This document shows positions 9,081 to 16,721 of a stretch of 64,000 nt of DNA, piece after piece. The position numbers were made by a program, and so were the translations under genes. The stretch comes from Paraflavitalea soli (lineage in GTDB: Bacteria; Bacteroidota; Bacteroidia; Chitinophagales; Chitinophagaceae), in assembly GCF_003555545.1 (NCBI RefSeq), contig NZ_CP032157.1, positions 62,001-126,000 of the forward strand. Direction: 5' to 3'. A model generated the notes under the pieces. That model worked only from the letters and a program-made list of their open reading frames with translations, did not search any database and was not told the DNA's origin. The stretch's first letter is position 1; each line of letters begins with the position of its first letter.

Positions 9081-9821
9081 TTATACATTATAACCTCCAT
9101 CCATGGTGATGGCAGTACCGGTCATGAAGGCACTTTCCTCACTGGCGAGGTAAGCAACCAGACCGGCGATCTGTGCGGGCGTGCCATACTGTGGAATGAT
9201 CATGCGGCTGCGGGCTGCGGCGGCATGGGCTGAAGTAGCCGGGTTCATGTCAGTGTCGATCGGGCCGGGTTGTACCAGGTTGACCGTAATTCCTTTCGGG
9301 CCCAGATCACGCGCCATACCTTTATTGAGGCCAATGAGGGCCGATTTGCTCATGGCATACAAGGCGCCATGAGAGTCTGTTACGCGGTCGGCCATATTGC
9401 TGCCAATGGTGATGATGCGGCTGCCCGCTTGCATATGCCGGGCAGCTGCCTGTGAAGCCTGGAATACGGCACGTACATTCACATTCATGGTATCATCATA
9501 ATCCTGCAGGCTGTATCCTTCGATGGTATTCGCCACATACAAACCGGCATTGTTGACCAGTATGTCGATACGGCCGAAGGTTTTAACAGTTTCTTCTACT
9601 GCCCGGGGAAGTGCTTCGGGTGCGTGATTGTCGGCCTGTATGGCCAGGGCCTTGCCACCGGCTGCTTCAATGGCTGCTACAATTCCTGCCGCTGCAGTGG
9701 CCGATTGCGCATACGTAAATGCTACAGCGGCTCCTTCCGCTGCCAAACGTTTAACAATACCTGCTCCAATGCCCCGGCTGCCGCCGGTTACGAATGCCAC
9801 TTTGTTTTCAAGACGTTTCAT
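9081..9821 (-). CDS. SDR-family oxidoreductase
   Basis: The frame is open upstream to 10067, but the family start MKRLENKVAFVTGG fits the methionine at 9821, giving 246 residues, the usual length of classical short-chain dehydrogenases. The nucleotide-binding motif TGGSRGIG is at residues 12-19, NNAG at 90-93, the catalytic serine at about 141 and the Y-x-x-x-K pair at Tyr156/Lys160 in LYAMSKSAL. The C-terminus ends in MTGTAITMDGGYNV, typical of 3-oxoacyl-ACP-reductase-like members. It probably reduces or oxidises a small carbonyl or alcohol with NAD(P)H in the cytoplasm; the substrate is unknown. It is divergent from an HxlR regulator with a 91-bp spacer that holds a paired AGTACT site, so control by that regulator is plausible. 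Confidence 0.92.
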   Translation of the reverse strand: MKRLENKVAFVTGGSRGIGAGIVKRLAAEGAAVAFTYAQSATAAAGIVAAIEAAGGKALAIQADNHAPEALPRAVEETVKTFGRIDILVNNAGLYVANTIEGYSLQDYDDTMNVNVRAVFQASQAAARHMQAGSRIITIGSNMADRVTDSHGALYAMSKSALIGLNKGMARDLGPKGITVNLVQPGPIDTDMNPATSAHAAAARSRMIIPQYGTPAQIAGLVAYLASEESAFMTGTAITMDGGYNV

Positions 9822-9872
9822 ATGCTGTGTATTTATTGTTTGCAAAGCTAATTGAGTAGTCGTAGATTTGCC

Positions 9873-9897
9873 AGTACTGATAAAATTGTTAAGTACT
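9873..9897. promoter_or_regulatory. Candidate HxlR operator (paired AGTACT)
   Basis: The palindromic hexamer AGTACT occurs at 9873-9878 and again at 9892-9897, 19 bp apart, in the spacer between the divergent SDR and HxlR genes. HxlR/YodB-type regulators are known to bind dyads with GTAC-like half-sites close to their own promoters. The site would allow control of both genes. Confidence 0.4.
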
Positions 9898-9912
9898 AAC
9901 AAAAAAGTAAGT

Positions 9913-10290
9913 ATGAGAAAGATTAATTCAACCAATACGCGGAATAAAGTGACCCTTGATGCCCATTGTGGCATGGCCCATACGCTTTCCCTGATCGGTG
10001 GCCGCTGGAAGCCCAGCATCATGTGCAGGCTGCTGGAAGGCAGGATGCGGTATAACGAATTGCGCAAAGGGCTGACGGGTGTATCGGAAAGGATGCTGGT
10101 ATTACAGTTGCGTGAGTTGGAGCGTGATGGCCTGGTGAAGCGTATTGTTTATGCAGAAGTGCCACCCAGGGTGGAATATGAATTGACTGCCGATGGGCGT
10201 TCGATGCAGGAACTACTGAAAAGCTTGTCCGATTGGGGTATTGCCCGCCTGAAAAAGAAGATGAAAGAAGAGCACCTGAAAGCTGTATAA
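9913..10290 (+). CDS. HxlR-family winged-helix transcriptional regulator
   Basis: The 125-residue protein has the HxlR signature: a cysteine in LDAHCGMAHTLSLIGGRWKP, then the winged helix with MRYNELRKGLTGVSERML, LRELERDGLVKRIVY and the wing VEYELTADGRSM. HxlR proteins are dimeric regulators, often sensing aldehydes, quinones or oxidants through the N-terminal cysteine, and frequently control a divergent reductase gene as seen here. An upstream methionine at 9868 is in frame, but that start would overlap the candidate operator, and 9913 gives the normal family length. A small membrane protein gene follows 34 bp downstream. Confidence 0.9.
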   Translation: MRKINSTNTRNKVTLDAHCGMAHTLSLIGGRWKPSIMCRLLEGRMRYNELRKGLTGVSERMLVLQLRELERDGLVKRIVYAEVPPRVEYELTADGRSMQELLKSLSDWGIARLKKKMKEEHLKAV

Positions 10291-10324
10291 AGCTATTTTT
10301 GTGTACTACTTATTGTAAAAACTA

Positions 10325-10588
10325 ATGATGCTGATAATTGAGATCCTTGGCTGGACAGGCTCTTTGCTGGTATTGGTAGCCTATGCTATGAATATGAATA
10401 AAAAACTACCGGCCGATTCCCTGACTTACTACCTGCTGAATATAGCGGGAAGCGCTTTCCTGATCATCAATACTGCCTTTCACCATGCCTATCCCTCCAT
10501 GGCAGTGAATATTATATGGGTCTTTATTCCGGTGGTGACCATCATCCGGCACAAAGCAGCCCGTAAAAAAGAGGAAGAGATAGCTTAA
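10325..10588 (+). CDS. Small membrane protein, CBU_0592-like
   Basis: The 87-residue protein has three predicted membrane segments (about residues 4-22, 35-53 and 57-74) and a charged basic tail (RHKAARKKEEE). The opening IIEILGWTGSLLVLVAYAMN followed by a segment ending LLNIAGSAFLIINT resembles the small membrane family called CBU_0592-like, whose function is unknown. It follows the HxlR gene by 34 bp and may be co-transcribed with it. It is convergent with the serine hydrolase at 10643. Confidence 0.7.
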   Translation: MMLIIEILGWTGSLLVLVAYAMNMNKKLPADSLTYYLLNIAGSAFLIINTAFHHAYPSMAVNIIWVFIPVVTIIRHKAARKKEEEIA

Positions 10589-10642
10589 AGTTAATGGGTG
10601 TTCCTTTCTGTACGAAAAACTGCATTGCATGGGCACCCGCAG

Positions 10643-11545
10643 TTACTGCTTAGGCTGCACCATATACTGATAGATCATCTCCGATACCCGGGCCATGGAG
10701 GCCACCGCAGCCTTTTCGTCTTTGATCCCTTTAGATAGTAATACCAGCACATACTTCCTGCCATCGGGCAGGAATACAATACCGGAATCATGCTGCACAC
10801 CGGTGATATTGCCGGTTTTGTGGGCTACCTTAATATCTTTGGGTAGTTTGGCCGGGATGATCTCGTTGAAATGCTGGTCCAGGAGGATGTTGATCATAGC
10901 CTGCGAGGCGGCGGAGTCCACGGTTTCGCCGGCAGCCATTTTCTGGAAAATGACCATCAGATCGTAGGCGGTAGTGGTATTGTTGAGTCCCTGCTGGTAG
11001 GCCTTACTGTCTTCTACCCCCCGCAACACCTGTATATCTTTCGCGCCCAGGTCGCGCATGGTCTGCGTTACCTTTTTAGCGTCTGCCTTTTCTATCACAA
11101 TATTGGTGGCCAGGTTGCTGCTCATGATGATCATATCGTATACCAGGTCGTACAAGGTCCTCTTGGTACCAATGAGGGTATAGAGCTTCTTTTCGCTGTC
11201 ATCCTCCGGGTTGAGGCTATAGGTGCTGCTGTCTACAATGCTATGGAATTCATTTTTGACCAGCACAGAATCTGTAAGGGACAGGGTGCCGGCTGCCGCC
11301 TGTTTGTATACTTCTATGAGTACAGGTGTTTTCATGGTGCTGGCGGCATGGAAGCTGCTGTCGGCATTGATCAGCAGGGTGGTGCAGGTGGCCGGGTCGC
11401 TGAAAGCGACGGCAAACTGACCTTCATTTTTGGCCAGTTCGGTGGTGATGGCCTGTTTCAATTGATCGGGTGTCATAGCTGATTGGCAGGAGGTGAGGAT
11501 ACAGGGGATCAGGAAAAATGATATGGGGGATAAAATTTTACGCAT
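10643..11545 (-). CDS. Class A beta-lactamase-like serine hydrolase, lipoprotein
   Basis: The 300-residue protein has a lipoprotein signal with lipobox LTSC (Cys20), so it is probably anchored in a membrane facing the periplasm. Active-site elements are S-T-M-K at residues 69-72, S-S-N at 142-144 (in place of the usual SDN) and K-T-G at 243-245. In class A beta-lactamases the omega loop carries the deacylating Glu166 in an E-x-x-L-N motif about ten residues before the T-T-T-P turn; here LNN runs straight into TTT (187-192), so the loop is shortened and the nearest glutamate is Glu178 in RGVED. This favours the Beta-lactamase2 serine hydrolase group over a true penicillinase. The gene is divergent from the NUDIX regulator across 113 bp. 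Confidence 0.85.
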   Translation of the reverse strand: MRKILSPISFFLIPCILTSCQSAMTPDQLKQAITTELAKNEGQFAVAFSDPATCTTLLINADSSFHAASTMKTPVLIEVYKQAAAGTLSLTDSVLVKNEFHSIVDSSTYSLNPEDDSEKKLYTLIGTKRTLYDLVYDMIIMSSNLATNIVIEKADAKKVTQTMRDLGAKDIQVLRGVEDSKAYQQGLNNTTTAYDLMVIFQKMAAGETVDSAASQAMINILLDQHFNEIIPAKLPKDIKVAHKTGNITGVQHDSGIVFLPDGRKYVLVLLSKGIKDEKAAVASMARVSEMIYQYMVQPKQ

Positions 11546-11617
11546 ACGATTGAGGTTAGAACACTAAACTAAAATTAGCGGAAATTGAGCAAGGATGGTA
11601 TATAAAAAGTTCATCAT

Positions 11618-11654
11618 AGTCTAATGTTTATTATTTTTATCCATATTTTAGACT
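11618..11654. promoter_or_regulatory. Candidate operator of the NUDIX regulator
   Basis: AGTCTAA (11618-11624) and TTAGACT (11648-11654) form a perfect 7-bp inverted repeat around a 23-base A/T-rich spacer that ends four bases before the NUDIX start codon. NrtR/AraR-type regulators commonly bind dyads overlapping their own promoters. I found no second copy upstream of susC or araB by eye. Confidence 0.35.
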
Positions 11655-11658
11655 TCAC

Positions 11659-12363
11659 ATGAAACGTTATTCCCAACAAACCCGATTGCTTGTAGCTGTA
11701 GATTGTATCATATTTGGCTTCGACGGACAAGAGTTGAAACTGTTACTCATACAGCGTGGCTTTGAACCGGAAAGGGGCAAATGGAGCCTTATGGGAGGCT
11801 TTGTAAAACCCACGGAAAGCTTTGAAGGGGCCGCTGCCCGGGTGTTGAAAGAGCTAACGGGCCTGAGCGGTGTATACATGGAACAATTACACGCTTTCGG
11901 AGATCCCAACCGCGATCCGGCAGAGCGTACTGCCTCTATCACTTATTTCAGCCTGATCGATATACGGAAGTACCAGCAACAGATCAATGATGATTTCCAT
12001 GCTGAGTGGTTTCCCATCCGTAAACACCCCCGTTTGATCTTTGACCACGAGGAAATGATCGATATGGCCAAAGACCGGCTGCAGTACAAAGCGGCCCTGC
12101 ATCCTATTCTTTTTGAACTGCTGCCCGACAAGTTTACACTCCCCCAGCTGCAAACCTTGTATGAGGGTATTTATGATGCGGAGATCGACAAACGCAATTT
12201 CAGCCGCAAGGTATTGTCTACCGGTTTGCTGGTAAAGCAAAAGGAGAAAGAAAAGGAGAGTTCAAAACGCGGTGCCTTCTATTATAAACTGGATAAACGT
12301 AAATACAATTCCAAATTCCATAATTTCCTGAACATCATCCCCAATGCGCATAATCTGATCTAG
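11659..12363 (+). CDS. NUDIX-domain transcriptional regulator, NrtR/AraR-like
   Basis: The 234-residue protein joins a NUDIX domain (about 1-140) to a C-terminal winged-helix region (about 150-234; TLPQLQTLYEGIYD and RNFSRKVLSTGLLV), which is the NrtR layout. In the NUDIX box, Gly47 and Glu53 are kept, but the metal-binding core reads R61-V-L-K-E-L-T-G-L69, so two of the three glutamates of the R-E-U-x-E-E-x-G-U signature are Val62 and Leu66. Hydrolase activity is therefore unlikely, as in the regulators of this family. In Bacteroides, a protein of this type (AraR) controls L-arabinose use; the large arabinan/arabinose locus begins about 4 kb away, so AraR is a reasonable guess. NAD or other sugar control remain alternatives. 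An inverted repeat sits right before the start. Confidence 0.82.
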   Translation: MKRYSQQTRLLVAVDCIIFGFDGQELKLLLIQRGFEPERGKWSLMGGFVKPTESFEGAAARVLKELTGLSGVYMEQLHAFGDPNRDPAERTASITYFSLIDIRKYQQQINDDFHAEWFPIRKHPRLIFDHEEMIDMAKDRLQYKAALHPILFELLPDKFTLPQLQTLYEGIYDAEIDKRNFSRKVLSTGLLVKQKEKEKESSKRGAFYYKLDKRKYNSKFHNFLNIIPNAHNLI

Positions 12364-12398
12364 GGGCAGGGGAATAGGGGGTAAGGCAAAACCATTCA

Positions 12399-13571
12399 AT
12401 GGAAAAGTTCAATTTACTCAGTATACTCAGCCTTATCGTAGTTTTTATTTCTATCCTCTTTTCCGTGTTCTTATGTACGGTTAAAACAAAGAATAAGCTG
12501 GCCAATATCCTGCTGGGTCTATTCATCTTATTCAATGCAATCGATATCAGTGCCTGGTTTCTTGACCAGTACATGTTGAGCCATCTGAACCTGCTATTGT
12601 TTAAATCCCGGCTCTCCTGGCTCATCAATCCTCTCTTTTATTTGTATGCCCTGGCGCTTTGCTATTCTAATTTCAGGTTGCGGCCGGTGCACCTGCTGCA
12701 TGCTATCCCACTGGTAGTAGCCAACCTGGTATTGATTCCCCGGTTTTATATATTGGACGAAGCGGCCAAGATCCGGTTCCTGGAAACTTATCGGGAAAGC
12801 CCTGATTATATAGTCGGTAATATACTGGGGCACCTGCAGTTTGTTTTTTACATCGTGGGCATCTACCGGGTGCTGGGCAAATACAAAAGGATCTTCCTGG
12901 AAAACTATGCCGATGCCGGGTCGATCACCTACCGGTGGCTTTTCCAGCTGGTAACGATTGTTACGGTGGTGCATTCGATTGTATGGCTGAAGGACCTGGT
13001 GGGCTATACGGGGAATTCCGGTTTCTTTGCCAATGCACAGCTGATCGTGGGCCTGAATGCCACCCTGTTATTGTGTTGGTTTGTGTTGAAAGCATTGTAT
13101 AATCCCACGTTGTTCAGGACGGTCGACCCGGGTATTCAGCCCGTAGAGAAAATGATATTGTCCACGCCGGTAAGTCAGGGCCCGGTTACCACGAATACAG
13201 TTGACCAGCCGGCCATGGAAACACCGGTCAACCAGGAAATGGAACAAAAAGTGGGAGCCTTGAAAAATTTCATGGACCAACAGGAACCCTTTTTAGAGCC
13301 CTCCCTTACGGTGCATGCACTGGCTGCACAGATGAAAATACCGGCCAGGGACCTCTCGATCCTCATCAATCACCACCTTGGGCAGCACTTCTTCGACTTC
13401 ATCAATGAATACCGCATCCGCAAAGCCATGAGCATCCTGAAGGACCCTGCCAGGCAGGGCCTGAATATCCAGGAGGTCTTTTATGAGGTTGGATTCAACT
13501 CAAAATCTTCCTTCAATACCGCTTTTAAGAAGGTGAGTGGTATGACGCCTACGCAGTACAAAAACAGCTAA
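12399..13571 (+). CDS. Membrane-bound AraC-family transcriptional regulator
   Basis: The 390-residue protein has about seven to eight N-terminal membrane segments (residues about 7-235), a linker rich in Pro, Thr and Gln (about 245-285), and a C-terminal AraC helix-turn-helix pair (about 300-390; FINEYRIRKAMSIL and EVFYEVGFNSKSSFNTAFKK, ending GMTPTQYKN). This one-component membrane regulator type is common in Bacteroidota. It starts 35 bp after the NUDIX gene and is followed by a strong intrinsic terminator at 13613-13652. A TonB-dependent receptor follows after that terminator and may be its target. The signal is unknown. Confidence 0.9.
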   Translation: MEKFNLLSILSLIVVFISILFSVFLCTVKTKNKLANILLGLFILFNAIDISAWFLDQYMLSHLNLLLFKSRLSWLINPLFYLYALALCYSNFRLRPVHLLHAIPLVVANLVLIPRFYILDEAAKIRFLETYRESPDYIVGNILGHLQFVFYIVGIYRVLGKYKRIFLENYADAGSITYRWLFQLVTIVTVVHSIVWLKDLVGYTGNSGFFANAQLIVGLNATLLLCWFVLKALYNPTLFRTVDPGIQPVEKMILSTPVSQGPVTTNTVDQPAMETPVNQEMEQKVGALKNFMDQQEPFLEPSLTVHALAAQMKIPARDLSILINHHLGQHFFDFINEYRIRKAMSILKDPARQGLNIQEVFYEVGFNSKSSFNTAFKKVSGMTPTQYKNS

Positions 13572-13612
13572 TTACGAGATAGTTAGGAAAAAGTCCTACT
13601 TCCCGCAAGAAG

Positions 13613-13652
13613 GTCGAACCGATTTGTGGAGCAGCAAATGGTTCGACTTTTT
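13613..13652 (+). terminator. Intrinsic terminator after the AraC gene
   Basis: GTCGAACC (13613-13620) and ATTTG (13622-13626) pair with CAAAT (13635-13639) and GGTTCGAC (13640-13647), giving a 13-bp stem with one bulged G, an eight-base loop and five T residues (13648-13652). It ends the NUDIX-AraC transcript and shows that a start at 13626 for the next gene would fall inside the hairpin. Confidence 0.85.
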
Positions 13653-13721
13653 ATGGTCGGACCATTCCCGCCGCCACTTTCGCCAGGTTTGTGTCAAATT
13701 AATTACATCGTGAAAAAAGGA

Positions 13722-16121
13722 ATGAACACAAACGGCAGCAGCACGCTAATAATGACCCTGATCTTGTTATGCCTGATGCCTGCCCTGGCAACTGCCCAGG
13801 TAAGATTGAGTGGAAAAGTGCAAAAGAAGGAAGAGGCGCTGGCCTGGGCCAATGTGATGCTGGCTACCCCCCAGGGGCAGCTGGTAACAGGCGCGGTAAC
13901 CAAAGCGGATGGCAGTTTTGAACTAAATGCCGGCAAAGGGCAGTATAGGCTCACCATTAGTTTCCTGGGTTATGCCAACTGGCAAAAGGAGATCTACCTG
14001 GAACAGGATACAGCGATAGGTGTTGTGAGCCTCCGGCCAACCCCGGAAGCGCTGACGGCGGTGACGGTGGTGAGCCCAAAGAAGCTGATCGAATACAGGC
14101 CCGACCGGCTGGTATTGAATGTAGAGAACAGTGTGGTGGCCACCGGCGGCAATGCGATCCAGGCCATCAGTGCCGCACCGGGCATTGTGGTGCAGCAAAA
14201 CGCCATCAGTATGCTGGGTAAGGGCGCTGCCCGGGTGATGGTGGATGGGCGTATAGTGGAATTAGCAGGGGAAGATCTGGTACGTTTCCTGGAATCCATT
14301 CCGGCCGGCGATATTCAGCGCATTGAAGTGATGGCCAATCCCCCGGCCCAATATGAAGCGGGCGGCGATGGCGGGTTGATCAATATCGTACTGAAAAAAG
14401 GATTGAACAATGCCTGGAAAAACGCTACCACGCTGGCTTATGATCAAAACAGCTATGCCGGCTGGTCATTGAGTAACACTTTTTTGTACAATAAAAACAA
14501 ATGGAGGGTTTCCCTGAGCGGCAGCGGCAAGCTGGGAGATCGTAAAGTGATGCAGGGGTTGACTACCTCGTATGCTTCAGGCCCCTGGTTGCTCGATTAC
14601 ACGGGCAGGCAAAAAGAAAACAACCTGTCGGGCCGTATGACGCTGGATTATGAGCTTACCCGCCATACCAGCATCGGGGTGCACTACCTGGTCAATACGA
14701 CCGATCCCGACAGCAGGGACCGGGTGCGCAACCAGGTCTTTAATACGAATGGCGGCCTTGATTCCTTCCTGCTCAATACGGGATACAGGAACGTGCATAC
14801 GGGAAGCCAAACCTTCAATGGCCACCTGGTATCCAAACTGGATTCGGCTGGCCGGAAGCTGTCTGTGGATGTTGATTATTTCAGGTACAATAGTTTGCTG
14901 GATAACAATTTTGCGGCGGCCACCTTTACGCCTAACGGGCAGTTCCTGCGCACAGACCAGTCGGCCAGGAATGTATCGAATCAGCATATTGACAATGGCA
15001 GCGTGCGGGTGGATATGGAACATCCGTTGCCATTTATGGTCCTTGGCTATGGGGCCAAATGGAGCACCACCCGGAGTGAAGGGGATATCCGGTATTTTAA
15101 CACGATTACCGGAACACCCGTGCTGGACCCCAAACGCTCTGATGAATTTGTATACCGGGAAAATAACCAGGCTATCTATGTGAACGGATCAAAAGCGATC
15201 AATAAAAAGTGGACGCTGCAGGCCGGGCTTCGCCTGGAGAATACGCAAACTACGGGGCGTTCAAAGACGTTGGAGCAAACCACCCGGAACAATTACCTGA
15301 AGCTATTCCCGACGGTCTATGTGGGCTATGAACCTGGCAATGACCATAGCTTTGTGTTGAACTATGGCAGAAGGATCAACAGGCCTGGGTTTACGCTGTT
15401 AAATCCATTCCGGTCTTATATCAACAGTACCAGTTATTCGGAAGGGAACCCTTTTTTACAACCTGCTTTTAGTGATAATTTCGAGCTTACGCATGTATAC
15501 AAGGGGGCATTAAGAACGAACCTGTTTTTTAATATCACTACAGGTGGTTTTGGACCGGTATTCACTTCCAATCCGCAAACGAATACGCTGGTGATATCAC
15601 GTCAGAACTATTTTAAGGAATACTATTATGGGATTGGGGAAAGTTACTCTATGAGCATTACCCCCTGGTGGCAAAGTCAAAGCACGGTGTACCTGTTAGG
15701 GTCAAAGAACAGGTTTGCGGATCAAATCAATGCAATACCCCTCAGTGGCCTGCAACTATACCTTTCTACCAATAATACGATCTCTTTCAGCAGCGCTACC
15801 AAATTTCAGGTAGACTATATGTACAGTTCTCCTGTTAAAAGGGGACTTTATTCAGTGGGCTATATGTCGGGATTGAACATCGGGTTGAAACAAAACCTGC
15901 TGGGCAACAAATTGACGGCCTCCTTGCTGGTGAATGATGTATTCAATACAGCCTGGCTGAAAGATTATACTTCTACGGTGAATGGTATTAAGCAGGTGTA
16001 TAAAGAAAACAATAGCAGTCGGTTTTTCAGGCTGTCGCTGGTATACCAGTTTGGCAACAATAAGATCAATGTGAAGCAACGGAATTTTGGCAATGAGGAG
16101 GATAGGAAAAGGGCGAATTAG
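13722..16121 (+). CDS. TonB-dependent outer membrane receptor (OMP_b-brl type)
   Basis: From the methionine at 13722 the protein has 799 residues. It has a signal peptide (LIMTLILLCLMPALATA), a carboxypeptidase regulatory-like beta domain (VRLSGKVQKKEEALAWANV to LGYANWQKE, about residues 28-110), a TonB plug (ISAAPGIVVQQ, AARVMVDGRIVEL, IQRIEVMANPPAQYEA, ending GLINIVLKK) and a C-terminal beta-barrel ending in RLSLVYQFG. This is the Bacteroidota type with an outer-membrane beta-barrel domain, distinct from SusC, and no SusD partner is nearby. The frame is open to 13626, but that region is a terminator hairpin; a GTG at 13710 giving a lysine-rich lead is an alternative start. Neighbouring regulators suggest control by the membrane AraC protein. 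The substrate is unknown. Confidence 0.88.
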   Translation: MNTNGSSTLIMTLILLCLMPALATAQVRLSGKVQKKEEALAWANVMLATPQGQLVTGAVTKADGSFELNAGKGQYRLTISFLGYANWQKEIYLEQDTAIGVVSLRPTPEALTAVTVVSPKKLIEYRPDRLVLNVENSVVATGGNAIQAISAAPGIVVQQNAISMLGKGAARVMVDGRIVELAGEDLVRFLESIPAGDIQRIEVMANPPAQYEAGGDGGLINIVLKKGLNNAWKNATTLAYDQNSYAGWSLSNTFLYNKNKWRVSLSGSGKLGDRKVMQGLTTSYASGPWLLDYTGRQKENNLSGRMTLDYELTRHTSIGVHYLVNTTDPDSRDRVRNQVFNTNGGLDSFLLNTGYRNVHTGSQTFNGHLVSKLDSAGRKLSVDVDYFRYNSLLDNNFAAATFTPNGQFLRTDQSARNVSNQHIDNGSVRVDMEHPLPFMVLGYGAKWSTTRSEGDIRYFNTITGTPVLDPKRSDEFVYRENNQAIYVNGSKAINKKWTLQAGLRLENTQTTGRSKTLEQTTRNNYLKLFPTVYVGYEPGNDHSFVLNYGRRINRPGFTLLNPFRSYINSTSYSEGNPFLQPAFSDNFELTHVYKGALRTNLFFNITTGGFGPVFTSNPQTNTLVISRQNYFKEYYYGIGESYSMSITPWWQSQSTVYLLGSKNRFADQINAIPLSGLQLYLSTNNTISFSSATKFQVDYMYSSPVKRGLYSVGYMSGLNIGLKQNLLGNKLTASLLVNDVFNTAWLKDYTSTVNGIKQVYKENNSSRFFRLSLVYQFGNNKINVKQRNFGNEEDRKRAN

Positions 16122-16160
16122 GCAACGAGGCAACCAAGCACAGAAGCAACGAGGGAAGGC
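16121..16160. repeat. Period-8 array, five units
   Basis: GGCAACGA (16121), GGCAACCA (16129), AGCACAGA (16137), AGCAACGA (16145) and GGGAAGGC (16153) run in register right after the TonB receptor stop. The first 16 bases are identical to those of the array at 35527. A TTCGACAAGCTC word of the dispersed repeat seen at 21377 and 22349 follows directly at about 16161. Confidence 0.65.
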
Positions 16161-16184
16161 TTCGACAAGCTCAGCCCGACAGGC

Positions 16185-16604
16185 CTACCTGATCCGGGTC
16201 CATATTTCGGTTCGGCCAAAGAGACTGATGCCAACGTATCCCCTGATCTTTAAGGTGTTTTTATCTGTTAATGTCATGGTGCAGCTGTAGGTCTTGCCGC
16301 TTTTGGGATCGTAGATGGTGCCCTTTTCCCATTCACCTTCCCCGTCAAATTTGAAATTTTTGAGCAGTTGGAGACCTATCAGGGAGTCTTTTCTCTTTTG
16401 AGGATCGGGATTGTGCACATCGAAGTGTTCCTTGCTGCTGCCACTTTTGATCTTGCCATAGTATTTGTCATTGACCTTGTAGATGGAGATCTGGCCTGTT
16501 TTGTCGCTGGTAAGCCAGGTGCCTGTAACGTCATCTGCCTGGTAAGTTTGCGCCTGTGTGCCCAGGGATGCGCACAACAGCCACAACAACATTAGTTTCT
16601 TCAT
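16185..16604 (-). CDS. DUF2147 domain protein, exported
   Basis: The 139-residue protein has a clear signal peptide (MKKLMLLWLLCASLGTQA) and the DUF2147 pattern: GTWLTSDKTGQISIYK at the mature N-terminus, YYGKI, a central D-x-H-N-P-D-P region, G-x-x-x-L-K-N-F, then YDPKSGKTYSCTM and LKIRGYVGISLFGRTEIWTR at the end. It is probably a small periplasmic or surface beta-barrel protein. No function is established for the family. It is the last gene in the minus-strand run after the GH43 gene (117 bp away) and is convergent with the TonB receptor. Confidence 0.88.
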   Translation of the reverse strand: MKKLMLLWLLCASLGTQAQTYQADDVTGTWLTSDKTGQISIYKVNDKYYGKIKSGSSKEHFDVHNPDPQKRKDSLIGLQLLKNFKFDGEGEWEKGTIYDPKSGKTYSCTMTLTDKNTLKIRGYVGISLFGRTEIWTRIR

Positions 16605-16721
16605 AATAATGATTTGATGTCAGAACTTGATGCTATCACTCATGTGTGTTGTTGAGTCAGGGCGTAGGCATAGCAAGGTAACAAAAAAAGCCAGCATAGC
16701 GTATGAAGTAGTAAGTGAGGT

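Noticed and set aside
9822-10067. 82-codon N-terminal extension of the SDR frame
   Set aside because: It would run into the divergent HxlR gene and the added residues do not belong to the family; MKRLENKVAF is the usual start.
13626-13721. N-terminal extension of the TonB receptor frame
   Set aside because: The extension starts inside the AraC terminator hairpin and places about 35 residues in front of a good signal peptide. A later start at 13722 or 13710 fits better.
13584-13725. Riboswitch or leader control of the TonB receptor
   Set aside because: The structured sequence is fully explained by the terminator of the preceding AraC gene.
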